Assembly: GCA_002946415.1 (NCBI GenBank)
Contig: NJPS01000075.1
Location: forward strand, 288,100-352,099
Length of the DNA stretch: 64,000 nt
Direction: 5' to 3'
From: Rutstroemia sp. NJR-2017a BVV2
Taxonomy: Eukaryota; Ascomycota; Leotiomycetes; Helotiales; Rutstroemiaceae
Below are positions 22,162 through 34,027 of this stretch, piece after piece. The translations under genes and the position numbers were made by a program. Within the stretch, counting starts at the first letter, position 1. Every line of letters begins with the position of its first letter. The notes beneath the pieces were generated by a model. The model was not told where the DNA came from, did no database searches, and saw only the letters and a program-made list of their open reading frames with translations.

Positions 22162-23454
22162 TTATTGCTCAGGCACCAAGTAGCTCCACTCATGTTCCTC
22201 ATCACCATATTGTCTTGCCTCAATCCACTCCTTCATCCTCAACGTGATCTCACCAGCTTCTTGGTCAGGTTTTAGACCACACTCGACCAATTCTCCCTTC
22301 CAGCTAACATTCCTTACCGGGCTAACGATAGCCGCAGTACCTGCACCGAATGCTTCCAGTAATCGCCCTTCTTTGGACGCATCCGATATCTCCCTCATGG
22401 TGTATTTACGCTCAGAGATGATCCACCCTTCAGGCGCAAGCTTCTCGCGGGCCAACGAAAGAACAGAGTCTCGTGTAACACCCTCAAGAATAGTACCATC
22501 CAAAGGAGCAGTAATCAATTCTTTCTGGCCCGTCTCCTTGTTCTTAATAGCCACGAACATGTTCATAGTACCAACCTCGGTGACGAATTCTTCCTCACCA
22601 AACAACCATAGGTTCTGGTGGAAACCTCTCTTGGCGGCTTCTAGCTGTGGCACTATACAAGGAGCATAGTTTGCGCCTAACTTCTTGTCTCCTACTCCTC
22701 CCGGCCACGCTCTTACTGCGTAATCTGTTGCTTCTAGCGAGATGGCTTTGAATCCAGTAGGGTAGTATGGTCCTACCGGCGACGCAATAAGATACAGCAG
22801 CGCTGAACCTGGTGGTCCGACACCGAGTGTTCTTTGTGTACCAATCATCGTCGGTCTCAAGTATAACGAATAACCCCTCGCATCAGGAATGAATCGCTTC
22901 TCCATAGCAGCAAACTTGGCGATCAACTCAATCATAGCCGAGCCGTCGAACGTTGGCAGAGCAATGCGTGCAGAGGACTTGTTCATGCGTGCCATGTTCT
23001 TTTGTGGCCGGAACAGCCGCACTCTGCCGTTCTTGTCTTTGTATGCTTTCATGCCCTCGAAACACTCGAAAGCGTAGTGGAAGACACACGAGGCGGGGTC
23101 GAGGGAGAGGTTCTGGTAGGGTGTTATGCGAGCCGGGAGCCATCCTTCTGATGCGGTCCATTCAATGCTGAGCATATGATCTATGAGCGGTCAGCAAGTA
23201 GGAAATCGGACACCATTGATATGGTGTGTCTTGCCGGTGAATGTCCTCCCAAAAACCAATTCGTTTGGCGGCACCAGTTCCCGAGGCGTGGTGGTCTTGG
23301 AGATAGACAGCTTGGCCGGATCGATATCCTGCAGTTTCGCCGTCGACGCAGCTGTGGCTTGGATGCTGTATGATCTGTATGACTCCCATGCTCCCATCAG
23401 CCTTGGAGACGGGGCTTGGAAGGCAGCCCGCTTGGGGAGCAATTGACGGAGCAT
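22162..23454 (-). CDS. bat1: Branched-chain amino acid aminotransferase, mitochondrial type
   Basis: Exons 23454-23235 and 23180-22162, 412 aa. Joining with a GC-AG intron of 54 nt (23181-23234; donor GCAAGA, branch GCTGACC, acceptor CATAG) restores the family-conserved [10 protein letters not shown] exactly. A GT donor inside would leave a 33-nt intron and insert extra residues. The N-terminus ([19 protein letters not shown]) looks like a mitochondrial presequence. PLP-binding Lys lies in [13 protein letters not shown], and the class IV hallmark [14 protein letters not shown] is present. The enzyme transfers amino groups between Leu/Ile/Val and 2-oxoglutarate, the last step of their synthesis and first of their breakdown. 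A CCG-N3-CGG palindrome lies 167 bp upstream of the ATG. Confidence 0.94.
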
Positions 23455-24246
23455 TTTCGCGGGAAGTGAGGGTATAGATTGGCAGATGGCCTCGGAGTGG
23501 GATATGCGGCCTCTTTATAAGTAATATCCCACTGCGGTGCGGAAAGCGTCGGAGTTCTGGAGTGTTGATAGTTGTGCTTTTGAGTGACGGGGACAAATAA
23601 TTTATTTGCAGGGGCTGCATGCTCCGAATCGGAGCTGAGCATTAGCCTATCAAACTGCGGGGATTGTTGATAGGGCAGATGTGGCTTGCCCACTCTCTGC
23701 AGTGGAAGGGTGCTGGCCGGTTTGGAACGACATCTTGTAGGTGGTAATTTGTACTTGGGAGAGCGCAATGTGCAGTAAATGTGTTGTGCGAGAATTCGAA
23801 CGTCTTACCCAGCCTGGGAAGTGTTCGGTATATTGAATCTCACTGGCACGTGCCTGGTATATGAATAGTACGTACGAAAGCACGAAAGTACTTCGTTACA
23901 AAGTGCCTTGTGCTGCGACTCCGGCATTACGTAAGCGATCAAGAGCTGAGGTCGAGCCTTGTAGGAAGAGGCCACGGAATTGTCACAGCACAGCTCCCTT
24001 TATTTGACAAGGCTCATGTTACCGAACAATTGTGAAAAGTGCACCAGCAGTCAATAGTCTGCAACAATTACGCGGAAAAGCGTTTCAGGAAATCCAAACG
24101 AATTCGACCATTTCATAAAAAGAACTCAGTTGTCTCTGACTACCAGAAATTATTTGCAGATCGTGTCCTCTCACATTGTTTTTTATGCATAAGGCTTCCA
24201 GACGAGATCGTGAGGTGCCCGCATTGGCGGCAGAACAGCTGCGAAG
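23455..24246. other. Divergent promoter region between BCAT and Scy1-like genes
   Basis: No gene seen. It contains the palindrome at 23621-23635. Confidence 0.6.
23621..23635. promoter_or_regulatory. Perfect 15-bp palindrome with CCG-N3-CGG core
   Basis: GCTCCGAATCGGAGC is perfectly self-complementary around its central A, 167 bp before the BCAT start codon. CCG/CGG inverted triplets are the usual contact sites of fungal Zn2Cys6 factors. Leu3 of yeast, which controls branched-chain amino acid genes, prefers CCG-N4-CGG, so this site has one base fewer. A regulatory role is inference. Confidence 0.4.
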
Positions 24247-27200
24247 ATGTTCAGTTCCGCCCTGAAGTCTTTCACATCGAACATAAACTCGAATTATTCC
24301 ATATCATCCACGCCCAGTTCATATTCAGGCCCATGGAAAATATACGATGCGAAAAAGAAAGGCGTAGGGAAGCCAGCGTCGGTCTTTGTCCTCGATCGCA
24401 AATCGCTGGATGCGCATACTGGGTCCTTGGGACGGTCGAGCGCGTCTTCGATGAAAAAGGCAACGGAAGAGGTGGTGGAAAGATTGAAGAAGGAGGCTTC
24501 GTCGTTAGCAAGGCTGCGGCATCCTAATGTTCTGGAGCTGGTAGAACCCGTGGAAGAAACTAGGAATGGAGGGATACAGTTTGCGACAGAGCAGGTTACG
24601 GCATCGCTAGCTGGACTACTACAAGAAAAGGATGAACAAGAGAAAGCTGGAGGAATCAACGGACGAACGAGTCGATATGTTACAGAAGACTCAGAAGGTG
24701 GGCGAAGGAGGAGAGAGGTTGAGATAGACGAATTGGAGATACAAAAGGGGCTTGAGCAAATCAGCAAAGCATTGGAGTTTTTACATGATCACGCTGGTCT
24801 CTTACATGGGAATTTGACTCCAGATGCCATTTTTGTGAATGCCAAGGTGAGGTTATTGTCGCCTGCATAATTGTCCTTGGACTGATATTTTCGCAGTCTG
24901 ATTGGAAAATCAGTGGATTGGGCTTCTCGAGTCCACCTGATAATTCCACGAAAGCCTCCTCTGTGCAGCCTATCAGTCTATCTGAAGTCCTCAATATCGA
25001 TCCTCGCCTTCCTCGTTCTGTACAAATAAACCTCGACTATTCTTCCCCTGATTTCGTCCTCGATACGAATCTGAATTGTGGGGCAGATATGTTCTCCTTG
25101 GGCCTACTGATAGTGGCCCTCTACAACTCGCCTCATACGTCGCCATTACAGGCCAATGGTAGTCTTTCCAATTACAAACGCCTATTTACTTCTTCCTCTA
25201 CAATACCCTCAGCTGGTAACAGCTTCTTATGCACGAAGCCCCTGCCCAGAGAGTTGAAGAATGACGTTCTACCACGTCTAATCACGAGACGGCCGGCGCA
25301 GCGTATGACTGCGAAAGAGTTTCAACAAAGTGCTTATTTCGATAACATTTTGATATCCACTATCCGATTCTTGGACTCTTTGCCAACGAAGACCCCGAAC
25401 GAGAAAGCGCAATTCATGCGTGGACTAATGAGAGTGCTGCCCTCTTTTCCAAAGAGTGTTATGGAAAAGAAGATACTACCGGCTCTCCTCGAGGAGATGA
25501 AGGATCGAGAACTCATTTCTTTGATCTTACAAAATGTTTTCAAGATGATCGAATTACTGCCTTCAGCGAAACGAGCATTCACTGAAAAGATCATGCCAAA
25601 GTTAAGAGAAGTCTATTTAAATAACCCCAAGGGTGCTGCTGCCGCTCCTGAACGTGATCCTGCTAAAGAAGCGGGTTTGATGGTATTACTGGAAAACATC
25701 AGAGCAATATCTGTAAATTGTTCTGGCAAAGAATTCAAGGACGGTGAGTTTATTGTTCATGGTTGTGGATACATAGCTAATATCTGCAGAAATCCTACCG
25801 ATCGTAGCAATCTCCATCGAGTCGCCAACGCATGCTCTTGTGGATGCTGCGCTACGGACCTTACCTGCAGTCCTACCAATCCTTGACTTCTCTACCATCA
25901 AAAATGAGCTCTTCCCGGTGATTGCATCTGTTTTCACCAAGACAAGTAGTTTAGGAATCAAAGTTCGCGGCTTGGAAGCATTTGTCATCCTGTGTGGAGG
26001 TACAAATGATCCAGCTGCAAGCAATGATGGACTTGATGGTATCGCTGCTACGACGAAGAAGACAACATCAACACCGCTCGACAAATATACCATGCAAGAG
26101 AAGATCGTTCCGCTAATACGAGCGATCAAGACAAAGGAGCCAGCAGTTGCAGTAGCGGCTTTGAACGTCCTGAGGCAGATCGGCGGCATTGCGGATACCG
26201 AGTTTGTCGCCATGGACATCTTACCCATCTTATGGAGCATGAGTTTGGGCCCTCTCCTGAATCTACAGCAATTCCAATCCTTCATGGAACTCATCAAGAA
26301 TCTTTCAACTCGAGTTGAATCCGAACAGACCAAAAAACTCCAGGAAATGTCAGGCACCAACGGAACGAAAGTCAACGGCACCGACGACTTCATGTCATTC
26401 GGTGCTACCTCCGCCTTCCCATCTACTACAGCAGACGACCCAGAAATGGATTTCGAGCGCCTAGTCAAAGGCGGTTTGCCCACCTCCACCTCTACAAACC
26501 CCCTCGACTCCGGCTGGGACACACAGCCCGTAAGTCCCGGCATCCAACAACCATCCGCCGCGCCACAACCCAAAGCCCCCTCATTCGCATGGTCCACTCC
26601 ACCACCCACATCCGTAACACCATCCTACCAAGCAAACTCCATCAACAGCGTCCTCCGCCCTCAACCACCACAAGCTACTTCCCGCACCGTAACACCTGAC
26701 CTCTCACGCTTCGACGCATTAACTCCATCCGCGACACAGTTCTCCCAGCCCTTGCAGCCACAACCGCAACGCACTCAATCTAACTACTCAAACCCCATCA
26801 CATCCTCACAATCGCAATCCTCCTTCTCCATCCCACCACCTCTCTCCTCATCATCCTCATTTTCCCAACCACAAAATACATCCTCTTCAGCATTTAGTAA
26901 TCCAGCAACATCAAGTTCCATCAATTGGAGTGCAGCCGCAAAACCGAATCCTTGGGCTGCGAATCCGAGTCCGATTTCGCCGCCGCCGGGGTCGGGGATG
27001 TCGGCACTGTCGCTGAATCAGAACAGGCCGGCGATGGGGACTCAGCAGAGTTCGTTTTCGTTGCCGCCGCCGCCGGGGGCGGGGGCGGCGGCGCCGAATT
27101 ATGGGGCGTTTGGGGGAGGGGGGATGGGAAGTGGAAGTGGAAGTGTGGGTGCGGGTGCGGGTGGGATGGCTATGGGTATGGGCATGGGAATGGGTATGGG

Positions 27201-27282
27201 AATGGGGCAAAAACCGGCTCAACAGCAGCAGCAGCAGCAGCAGCAGAAAAGTGGATTGGATGCTTATGAGAGTCTGCTATGA
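24247..27282 (+). CDS. scy1: Scy1-like (SCYL2 type) pseudokinase
   Basis: Exons 24247-24846, 24897-25743 and 25790-27282, 979 aa; both introns (50 and 46 nt) have GTGAGK donors and GCAG acceptors. A kinase-like domain occupies about residues 30-330. In place of the HRD motif it has LLHGNLTP and in place of DFG it has ISGLGF, so it should be catalytically weak or dead, as in the family. Helical HEAT-type repeats follow (about 340-680), for example FMRGLMRVLPSFPKSVMEKK. The C-terminal 300 residues are disordered and rich in Ser, Pro, Gln and Gly, ending with a GMGMG repeat, a Gln tract and SGLDAYESLL. Scy1-like proteins act in membrane traffic at the Golgi/endosome with clathrin. That role is known from the family. 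Confidence 0.92.
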
Positions 27283-28328
27283 GGAAAATATGACGGTGGT
27301 GATTCCATTGATTTTTTCGGGAAAATCTGTGATTGAGAGCTCTGTTGGGATAAGGGGTGTTCACGGGAAAAGCGAGCGGGGAGATGGGGAAAAGGGAAAG
27401 TTTAAGGCAGGCGAAATGGAAGTTTCTAGGCTTGGGCGATGCTATATATGGATGGTGGATCATGGTGGAGTGATTCTAGTATGATTCAACTGGACAGGGA
27501 GATATATGGAGTTGGATGAAGTTAGTATTCCATGTAGAAGATTATCATCGGAGGAGGATAGTGATGTTGATTGATTGAATGATAGATGAGATCCAAGTTC
27601 TCAACTAGCTTTCGTTGTATATCATATCGAAATGCGATTGTGAGGTGTGAGATGAGTGTTCAAAATGAGACACCGATGACTGAATTGCGATGTTGGATTA
27701 CAATGACTTGAGCCATGATGTTGGACTATAATGTAATGCGATGTGATGTGATGTGATGTTGCGTTCTAATTTGTTATATAGCTACTATCTCTATGCATAT
27801 AATTCTGTATATTGTAATTATCCTGCGTATAGACAGCTATCTATATAATCACTGCCGATCAAGTGCCAGGTCGAAAAGAAGATAAGATATAACTCTCATA
27901 CTACCAACTATGGACCCTGTATGAACATCCAAAACGAACGCACTTCATCTCATACTATTTCATACTGCTACCGAATCATATCATTCACAAATCACGCACA
28001 TGACCCAATCATTGAGATACAAATTAAATTATCTGTATAGAATATCACACACACACAATACAATATATTCTCCCTCCCCTCCCCTCCCCTCCCCTCCCCT
28101 TCCCTCCCCTCCAAATCTCCCCAGCACCTATCAATACCCTAAACCATACTCCCTATATCCATATCCATCATACATATGCCATCCAACAGCGTAACCAATA
28201 AATACTCACTCCCACCTCATACCCCCACCTCCCTAATCCATACCCCCAATCCCACAGCCATTCCCAACCGTGACGCCAACAATATCAAAAACCTATATAT
28301 ATACATACACCCCAAAACCCCCATCCCC
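27283..28328. other. Intergenic region between converging Scy1-like and Dna2 genes
   Basis: Contains GATGT-rich repeats near 27727-27765 and a CTCCC array at 28071-28112. No gene seen. Confidence 0.6.
28071..28112 (+). repeat. CTCCC microsatellite
   Basis: Seven or eight consecutive CTCCC units with one interruption (CTTCC) lie just beyond the 3' end of Dna2. Confidence 0.85.
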
Positions 28329-31300
28329 TCACCCCATCTCATTAACCACATCCATCAACACACTCCCCATCTTCACATCCCCCTTCCCATTTCCCGCCCC
28401 CAGCCCACCTCTAATCCTCTTCGGATTATGTTTTCCGTTTCCAAGCGATTCTTTCCTGGGTATCGGTATCGGTATCTGAAAATTCTCCCCATCCCCTTCA
28501 ACATTAACCACTCCGACTTTTCCCTTCGCTTGCTTGTCCTTCTCTTCCAGCTTCCATGGCTCCGCTGCTCCGCCAAAGACTCCACTCGCCTGCGTCTGCG
28601 TGCCGAGAACTTCCCAGTAATGTCCTAGGTACTGCTCTTTCGATAGGGGGTAAACCCAGTTTCTTTCCTCCATTAGCTTTACGAATCTACTAACCATTTC
28701 CTCCTCCGCCTCTCCTCCCCCCTTCCCCTTCAGCGTCCCCCTACTGCCCACCACCAACAACTTCGTCTTCGCCCTCGTAAATGCCACATTAATCCTCCTC
28801 CAATCCCTCAACAGTTCCCCAATATTTCCCCCCTCATTACTCCTCACCAAACTCAGCACCACGACCTCCTTATCCCTCCCCTGAAACCGATCCGCCGTAT
28901 GCATTTCCACTTCCCCGGCCCCTCTCAACCCCTCCTTCAACAACGCCAACTGCGACCTATAATGCGTCATCACGCCAATCTCCCCCGGCTGCACCCCTAC
29001 ACTCAACAGCGCGCTCACAAGCTGTATACAGATCTTCGCCTCGACTTCATTGATCGTCCGACTCCCTTTCGATTGTTCGCGCGCCATCTCGCCAAGAGGA
29101 TCGGTATCTATAAAACAGACTTTCGTTTCTGGATCTAGCAGATCGCGTAACCAGCAGCTGCCGCTCTTCGCGCCTGTGCAGAACTCCCTCTGCGTATTCG
29201 TATTACGAATCAGCGACGCCGGCGTATGATGATGGGATCTCAGTGCGTCTAAATCCGGGATATGAATTTTGCGCTCTGCAACAGCTGCAGACCCGCATTT
29301 GAGCCGATTATTATAGATAAGTTCGTTGGAGAGCGTCATAACGTCCGCGTTCATACGGTATTGATGTTCGAGATACACTACACTTTGCGGATGCGCATCA
29401 CTCAGGTATTTGAAAAGACTTATATCAAGACCGCCCTTGCGGGCATTTTCATTTTTGACCAGAGGCGGCAGTTGGAAGTGGTCGCCGACGAGGATGAACG
29501 TGCGGGCCATGCGGATGGGGCCGACGCATACGGGAAGAGTGATTTGTGACGCTTCGTCTACGATGCAGTAGTCGAAGGTGCGCTCGTTGAAGAGGGGGTG
29601 GTTGATGCCGAGACAGGACGCGGCGACGATGGGGGTGTCGTGCCAGGTGGAGCGGATGTCTTCGAATGAGTCTTTGGGGGTGACGGCGAGTTTGGCGAAT
29701 TGTTGGACTTCGGGGTGAATTTTGGCGATGGTGCCGAGGCGCAGGATGGGGATTGAGTCGTTTTGGAGTTTCAGGAGAATGTTGTCGACGGCTGTGTGGG
29801 TGTATGATGTGAGAAGTACGGATTTGCCCTGGGAAACGAGAGCGCGGATGATGTGGGCGATGGTGGTTGTTTTTCCCGTTCCAGGCATACCGAGGACAAG
29901 GGCATAGTCCTGAGCAGACATGACTTTTTCGATAGCTCGTCGTTGATCAACATTGATGCTCGATCGATCGTTGAGAACGTATTGTGTAGAGTGTGGCTTG
30001 AATCGAGGTGGTTTGAGATCGACCACTAGATTTCTAATCTCTCGCGACCCGAATACTCCATCAGACATAATTTGAATGAGGTTGTTTCGAACAGTAGCAA
30101 GTCCGTTGCTGAATTCATCCTTATCAAGACGGTAGAGAATGGGAGGCTCGACAACGGTTTCTGTAGACTCCGCTTCAGTCGATCCTTCATGAGCGACTTC
30201 CATAATACTAGCAAAGACTTGATTGTCCTTCTCATCGAAGCCAGGTTGGCGAATGCGAGCATTGTGTAATCGACGGTCAACTGCGACCGTAATTCGACTT
30301 TTGCGTACGTTTGTAACATAGCCCTTAGCTAGAGCAAAATGTCCTTTTTCGTCTGAGATGACAATCGGCTCACCAACGATAATCTCTGAATCCATGAAAG
30401 AAAATCCTAGCGGTGGACTTTGTTTGATGAGATTGTACCGGTATCGATTGATCTTGGGGTTATCCAACTCTTCGTATGCAGATCCAGGCTCAATGATAAC
30501 ATTCGAGAAGCATCGGCCGACTTTTTCTCGTTCCGAACTCAGCATTGTCCATAACTCTCTTCGGAACTTCAACGATTCTCTTTCTTCTTTCGTAAGAAGA
30601 TCATCCCATTTCAGGAAGAACTCCTTATGAACAGGAGTCAAATGTCCGACAACTTCATCGAACTTCGCCTTCATACCACTCGTTTCGCCATTTCCATCAT
30701 CGGCCAATTTATGATAGATGAAACAAGGAACCTTGGCATAGCATCGACCACACATGTTTTCCTTCTTCAACATCGGCGGAAGTTGAGCGTGTCGTTCTCG
30801 GACAAAACAAGCTAGTTCATTACGCTGCATGATCATGTGTAGAAGTTCCTGGCGGATGGCTGGAATTCGGATTGTTTCGGATGTCTCCATGTAGTATAAG
30901 ATTCCATAAGCAATCTCAACATCGTATCGATCCGAAAGAAGAAGATTATACAGAGCAGTCTGTGCTCGATGAGATGGACTGGGATTCTTGCCGGTTTTGA
31001 CCTCGAAAGGAGCCGTCAGGGTTTTTTGCTGGTTCTTATCCTTCATGGTGATCTGCACGGTAGCGTCGATGTTGCCTTTCAGACCGTACATTGGCGACCA
31101 AACGTGTTCTTCGACATCAAGTAGCTTACTGACGCAAAGAGTCGCCGTGTCACCGTTACGAGCTTGCACCGACGCGCCCGGCTAAGAATATTAGTACGAG
31201 TCAAGTGAGAAGATTGTATCACATACCTTGGGCTTAGAAGAAACAAACAATTCAGCCCATGCTTGCAACTCGGGCATTTTACTCAGAAGATACTCTACCG

Positions 31301-33488
31301 CTTGTGGGATATGAATCTTGATAGTGTAAAGGTCCTCGAGATGTCTCTTCGTGATAACGTCAATTACCTCATGAAGCCATGGCGTATCCCAGCGATTGGC
31401 AAGCATAGCAGCTTGGAATATCTCATGAAGTATCGTGCCGTAGACCAACGGTGGAGCTGACTCGCTGGTAGCTTTGATCCTATCTTGAAGAACTGAACGT
31501 CGAGTGCAACCGAACGAATCCGCGACTGTGAGTGCTGAAATAAGATGATCAGGATGAAGGATGATCAAGTTCGAGTGGTCGTCTACAACACATCGGCCGT
31601 TCACATCGAATGTGCCTATAATATGAACGTACGCCTTTTTGGTTACTGGTGTCTCAATCCATGTGCCTCGAAGATGGACAAGTCTTGTCATTTTGGAACG
31701 TTCGACTTGGAGTAACAATATCTTGGCCGGGTTAGTAAGAATGAATACGCAGGGCTTGGATTGTCCCTCACCTTTTCTGGGTGCAGTCTACCATTAGCAC
31801 CTGCATAGTCGCTGTCTAGTATACTGGTAACAAGATATCTCTGAATCGCTCTGACTTTTTGCATGGACTAAATATTTCTTAGCAACTAGATGATAATATA
31901 TTGCTACGAATATCTTGAACGTACAGGCATTAAACTACTCGCTGTCGTTTCCTTTATTGACTGAGTTGCTGCTATTTCAGCAGCTGTAAAATCTGCATCG
32001 TCGATACCGTCGCCAAATTCATCTTCGGAGTCTTCTTTCATTTCTGATGCCCTAGACTTCAGCTGTGGTAATGTTACCTCTTCTGCAACAGTAGGACCTG
32101 AGAACGCAGCCTCAAAATCAGCATCATCCAGCCCCTCGCCAAATTCATCATCTTCATCATCGTCGTCTGCTTTCAATGTATTGGATTGTTCAACCGATAT
32201 TGGGTGTTTGCTTGAAGCTTGGCGTTTCGAAGGAGAACATGATGCCTGTCGTGGTAGTAGAGGTCGCGAAAATGAACCCGATGCAGCGGCCTGTGTCTGT
32301 GATTCAATCTCCGTGAGTATAAGGTCGCCAATCTCATCTAGTCCATCATCTGAACCATAATCCGACTCAACTGAAGCAGCTCTCTTCAGTGGACTTCTCG
32401 GAGGGGAATGATTCTCCGTAAAATCTTTGAGTGGTGATCCAGGCTGTAGATTCCTCTTCTTTCTCGGAGATATCCTCTTGTGCACAGCTTTCAAAGGAGA
32501 GCTTGGTTCATCTGGAGGGAAGTGACCGGTTTCGGGAAGAGGTGATGAACTTGAAGGACCACCTGATAAGCCCTGCGGCTTTTGGAAGTCCTCCTGCAAC
32601 CGCCTAATCAAACCAGGAGTGTCGACGGTCCCGCCGTTACTGACAACTCTACCAGATTGATGTCTTTTTGGGTTGCCAAGACTTCTTGAACGTGTAAACC
32701 CTCTAGGTGTATTTCTATCCTTCGAAGAATGCGGCGATGACATGTCCATAATGTGTGATAGCTTGTGATCCTTAGGTGCGAACTTCCATATATCAACTTC
32801 GGGACCAGGTTGAAGATTCCTTGGTAGAGCAGAAGCGTCCCCGGGAGAAGAGTGGTCCATTATTGGCGAGGAACTTCGCGCTCTGCCAACATCTCCGTCT
32901 CCACGTTTCCTCTTGCCCAGATTTCCATTTCGTGGTAGTGGTAATCGTGGGTTATCTTTATCTGCATCCCATATGAGCCGCTCGTCTGGTGATATTGATT
33001 TTATTGGTCGCTTGAAATCTGCATTTTGGGTAGGATCGAACGATGGTGTCGAGGGGGGTTCTGTGGGCACCGGCGCGCCAAGAAACAGTACTTGTGTTAC
33101 TTCTTGTGTCTCTTTCCTGGGAGTTCGACGGATCTTCTTCACTGGCGAAGGCGTATTTTCCTTCTCCTCTGACCCTGGTGATGACACCAGATCAATTACA
33201 GTAGTCTTCTTGCCGTCTTCCCCAACTAGCTGCTCTCGATATTGGAAGTTGTTGAGGATATTCTTCGTGGCTGCTGATACTGGAATGGGAGGCTTTTCTG
33301 CCAGAGGTTGTGCTGGAGCATTGTCTCGTTGATGGGTGTTTTGTAAGCTCCTGTTTCTCTGCCATGGAAGTCGTGCCTGTAAAGTGGTCAGCATTTTGGC
33401 TGTGATTTATTCTGCATGAAAGCCATAACAAACATACATTTTGTCTTCCCGAATGGTTCTGGTCTGAGAAAGACTTTTGAAGAGGCAT
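28329..33488 (-). CDS. dna2: DNA replication ATP-dependent helicase/nuclease Dna2
   Basis: Five exons: 33488-33438, 33376-31925, 31867-31772, 31721-31227 and 31181-28329, 1648 aa, all joined in phase 0. The first about 530 residues are disordered, with repeated EDEFGDGIDDADF-type acidic motifs. The RecB-like nuclease follows: YGTILHEIFQ, GLKGNIDATVQI and PFEVKTGK. Iron-sulfur Cys are in FGCTRRSVLQ and MCGRCYAKVPC. The SF1 helicase has Walker A LGMPGTGKTTTIAH, CIVDEASQITLP, LVGDHFQLPPLV, YLEHQYRMNAD, TADRFQGRDKEVV and INVAFTRAKTKLL. Dna2 trims long flaps on Okazaki fragments and resects double-strand breaks in the nucleus. No key motif is missing and length matches fungal orthologues. It shares a 540-bp divergent promoter with the carrier gene. 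Confidence 0.95.
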
Positions 33489-34027
33489 TGTATCTTCCCA
33501 AAATAATAACAAAAACTCCTATACACTAAGTAACATGGAATCAAAGCAGTACAATGAGTTCGTAATTGTCGTGATCGTAAAGTATAATTGTAGATGTGAA
33601 GCTATCCAAAACCAAGCGCCATACAAGTATCTTCGAGATGTCCTTGCACTTTCGGATACGCGACTCGACGCGACTTCCATTTCTTTTCACGCGAGTGTGG
33701 CTCTTGTGGTGATTGAATTTACCCCACTCCAGCCACTTTCGTTTCCAGCCACATCTCCACATTTCGGATGATTGAATGTCCGATCGTCGGCAAGAGCTCA
33801 CTCAGAGTGGAGTAGGCGGAAGAGCTTTGAGCCCCGAGTGACCCCCAAAATCGATTGATAAGGTTAAGTTATGGTGGAGGTAAAAAATAGTCAGAGAATT
33901 GCATTGTCGCACGACAGCTTCCGAGGATAAACACAAGAATTTCTTTTGGTACGTCGACGAGAAGAGCACAGAACACAGCAAAAGCTCATTGTCCCTCTTT
34001 AAGCACTTCATAGATTCAATAGCTATC
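33489..34027. promoter_or_regulatory. Divergent promoter of dna2 and the mitochondrial carrier gene
   Basis: 539 bp separate the two start codons. The segment holds three ACGCGA words within 37 bp (33658-33694), on the carrier-sense strand. Confidence 0.6.
33658..33694. promoter_or_regulatory. Cluster of three ACGCGA (MCB-like) sites
   Basis: ACGCGA occurs at 33658-33663, 33668-33673 and 33689-33694, 170-206 bp before the Dna2 ATG. The MBF (MluI cell-cycle box) core is ACGCGT/ACGCG, which controls S-phase genes in yeasts. A match to a replication gene is suggestive, but binding is inference. Confidence 0.4.

Noticed and set aside
23181..23213. 33-nt GT-AG intron in BCAT
   Set aside because: Too short for this genome and leaves non-conserved residues in place of FTDHM.
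25686..26609. 307-codon minus-strand frame
   Set aside because: Antisense shadow of the Scy1-like gene; no domain, and it crosses a supported intron.
28071..28112. Possible CRISPR-like or telomere-like array
   Set aside because: It is a plain CTCCC microsatellite without spacers, in a eukaryotic genome.
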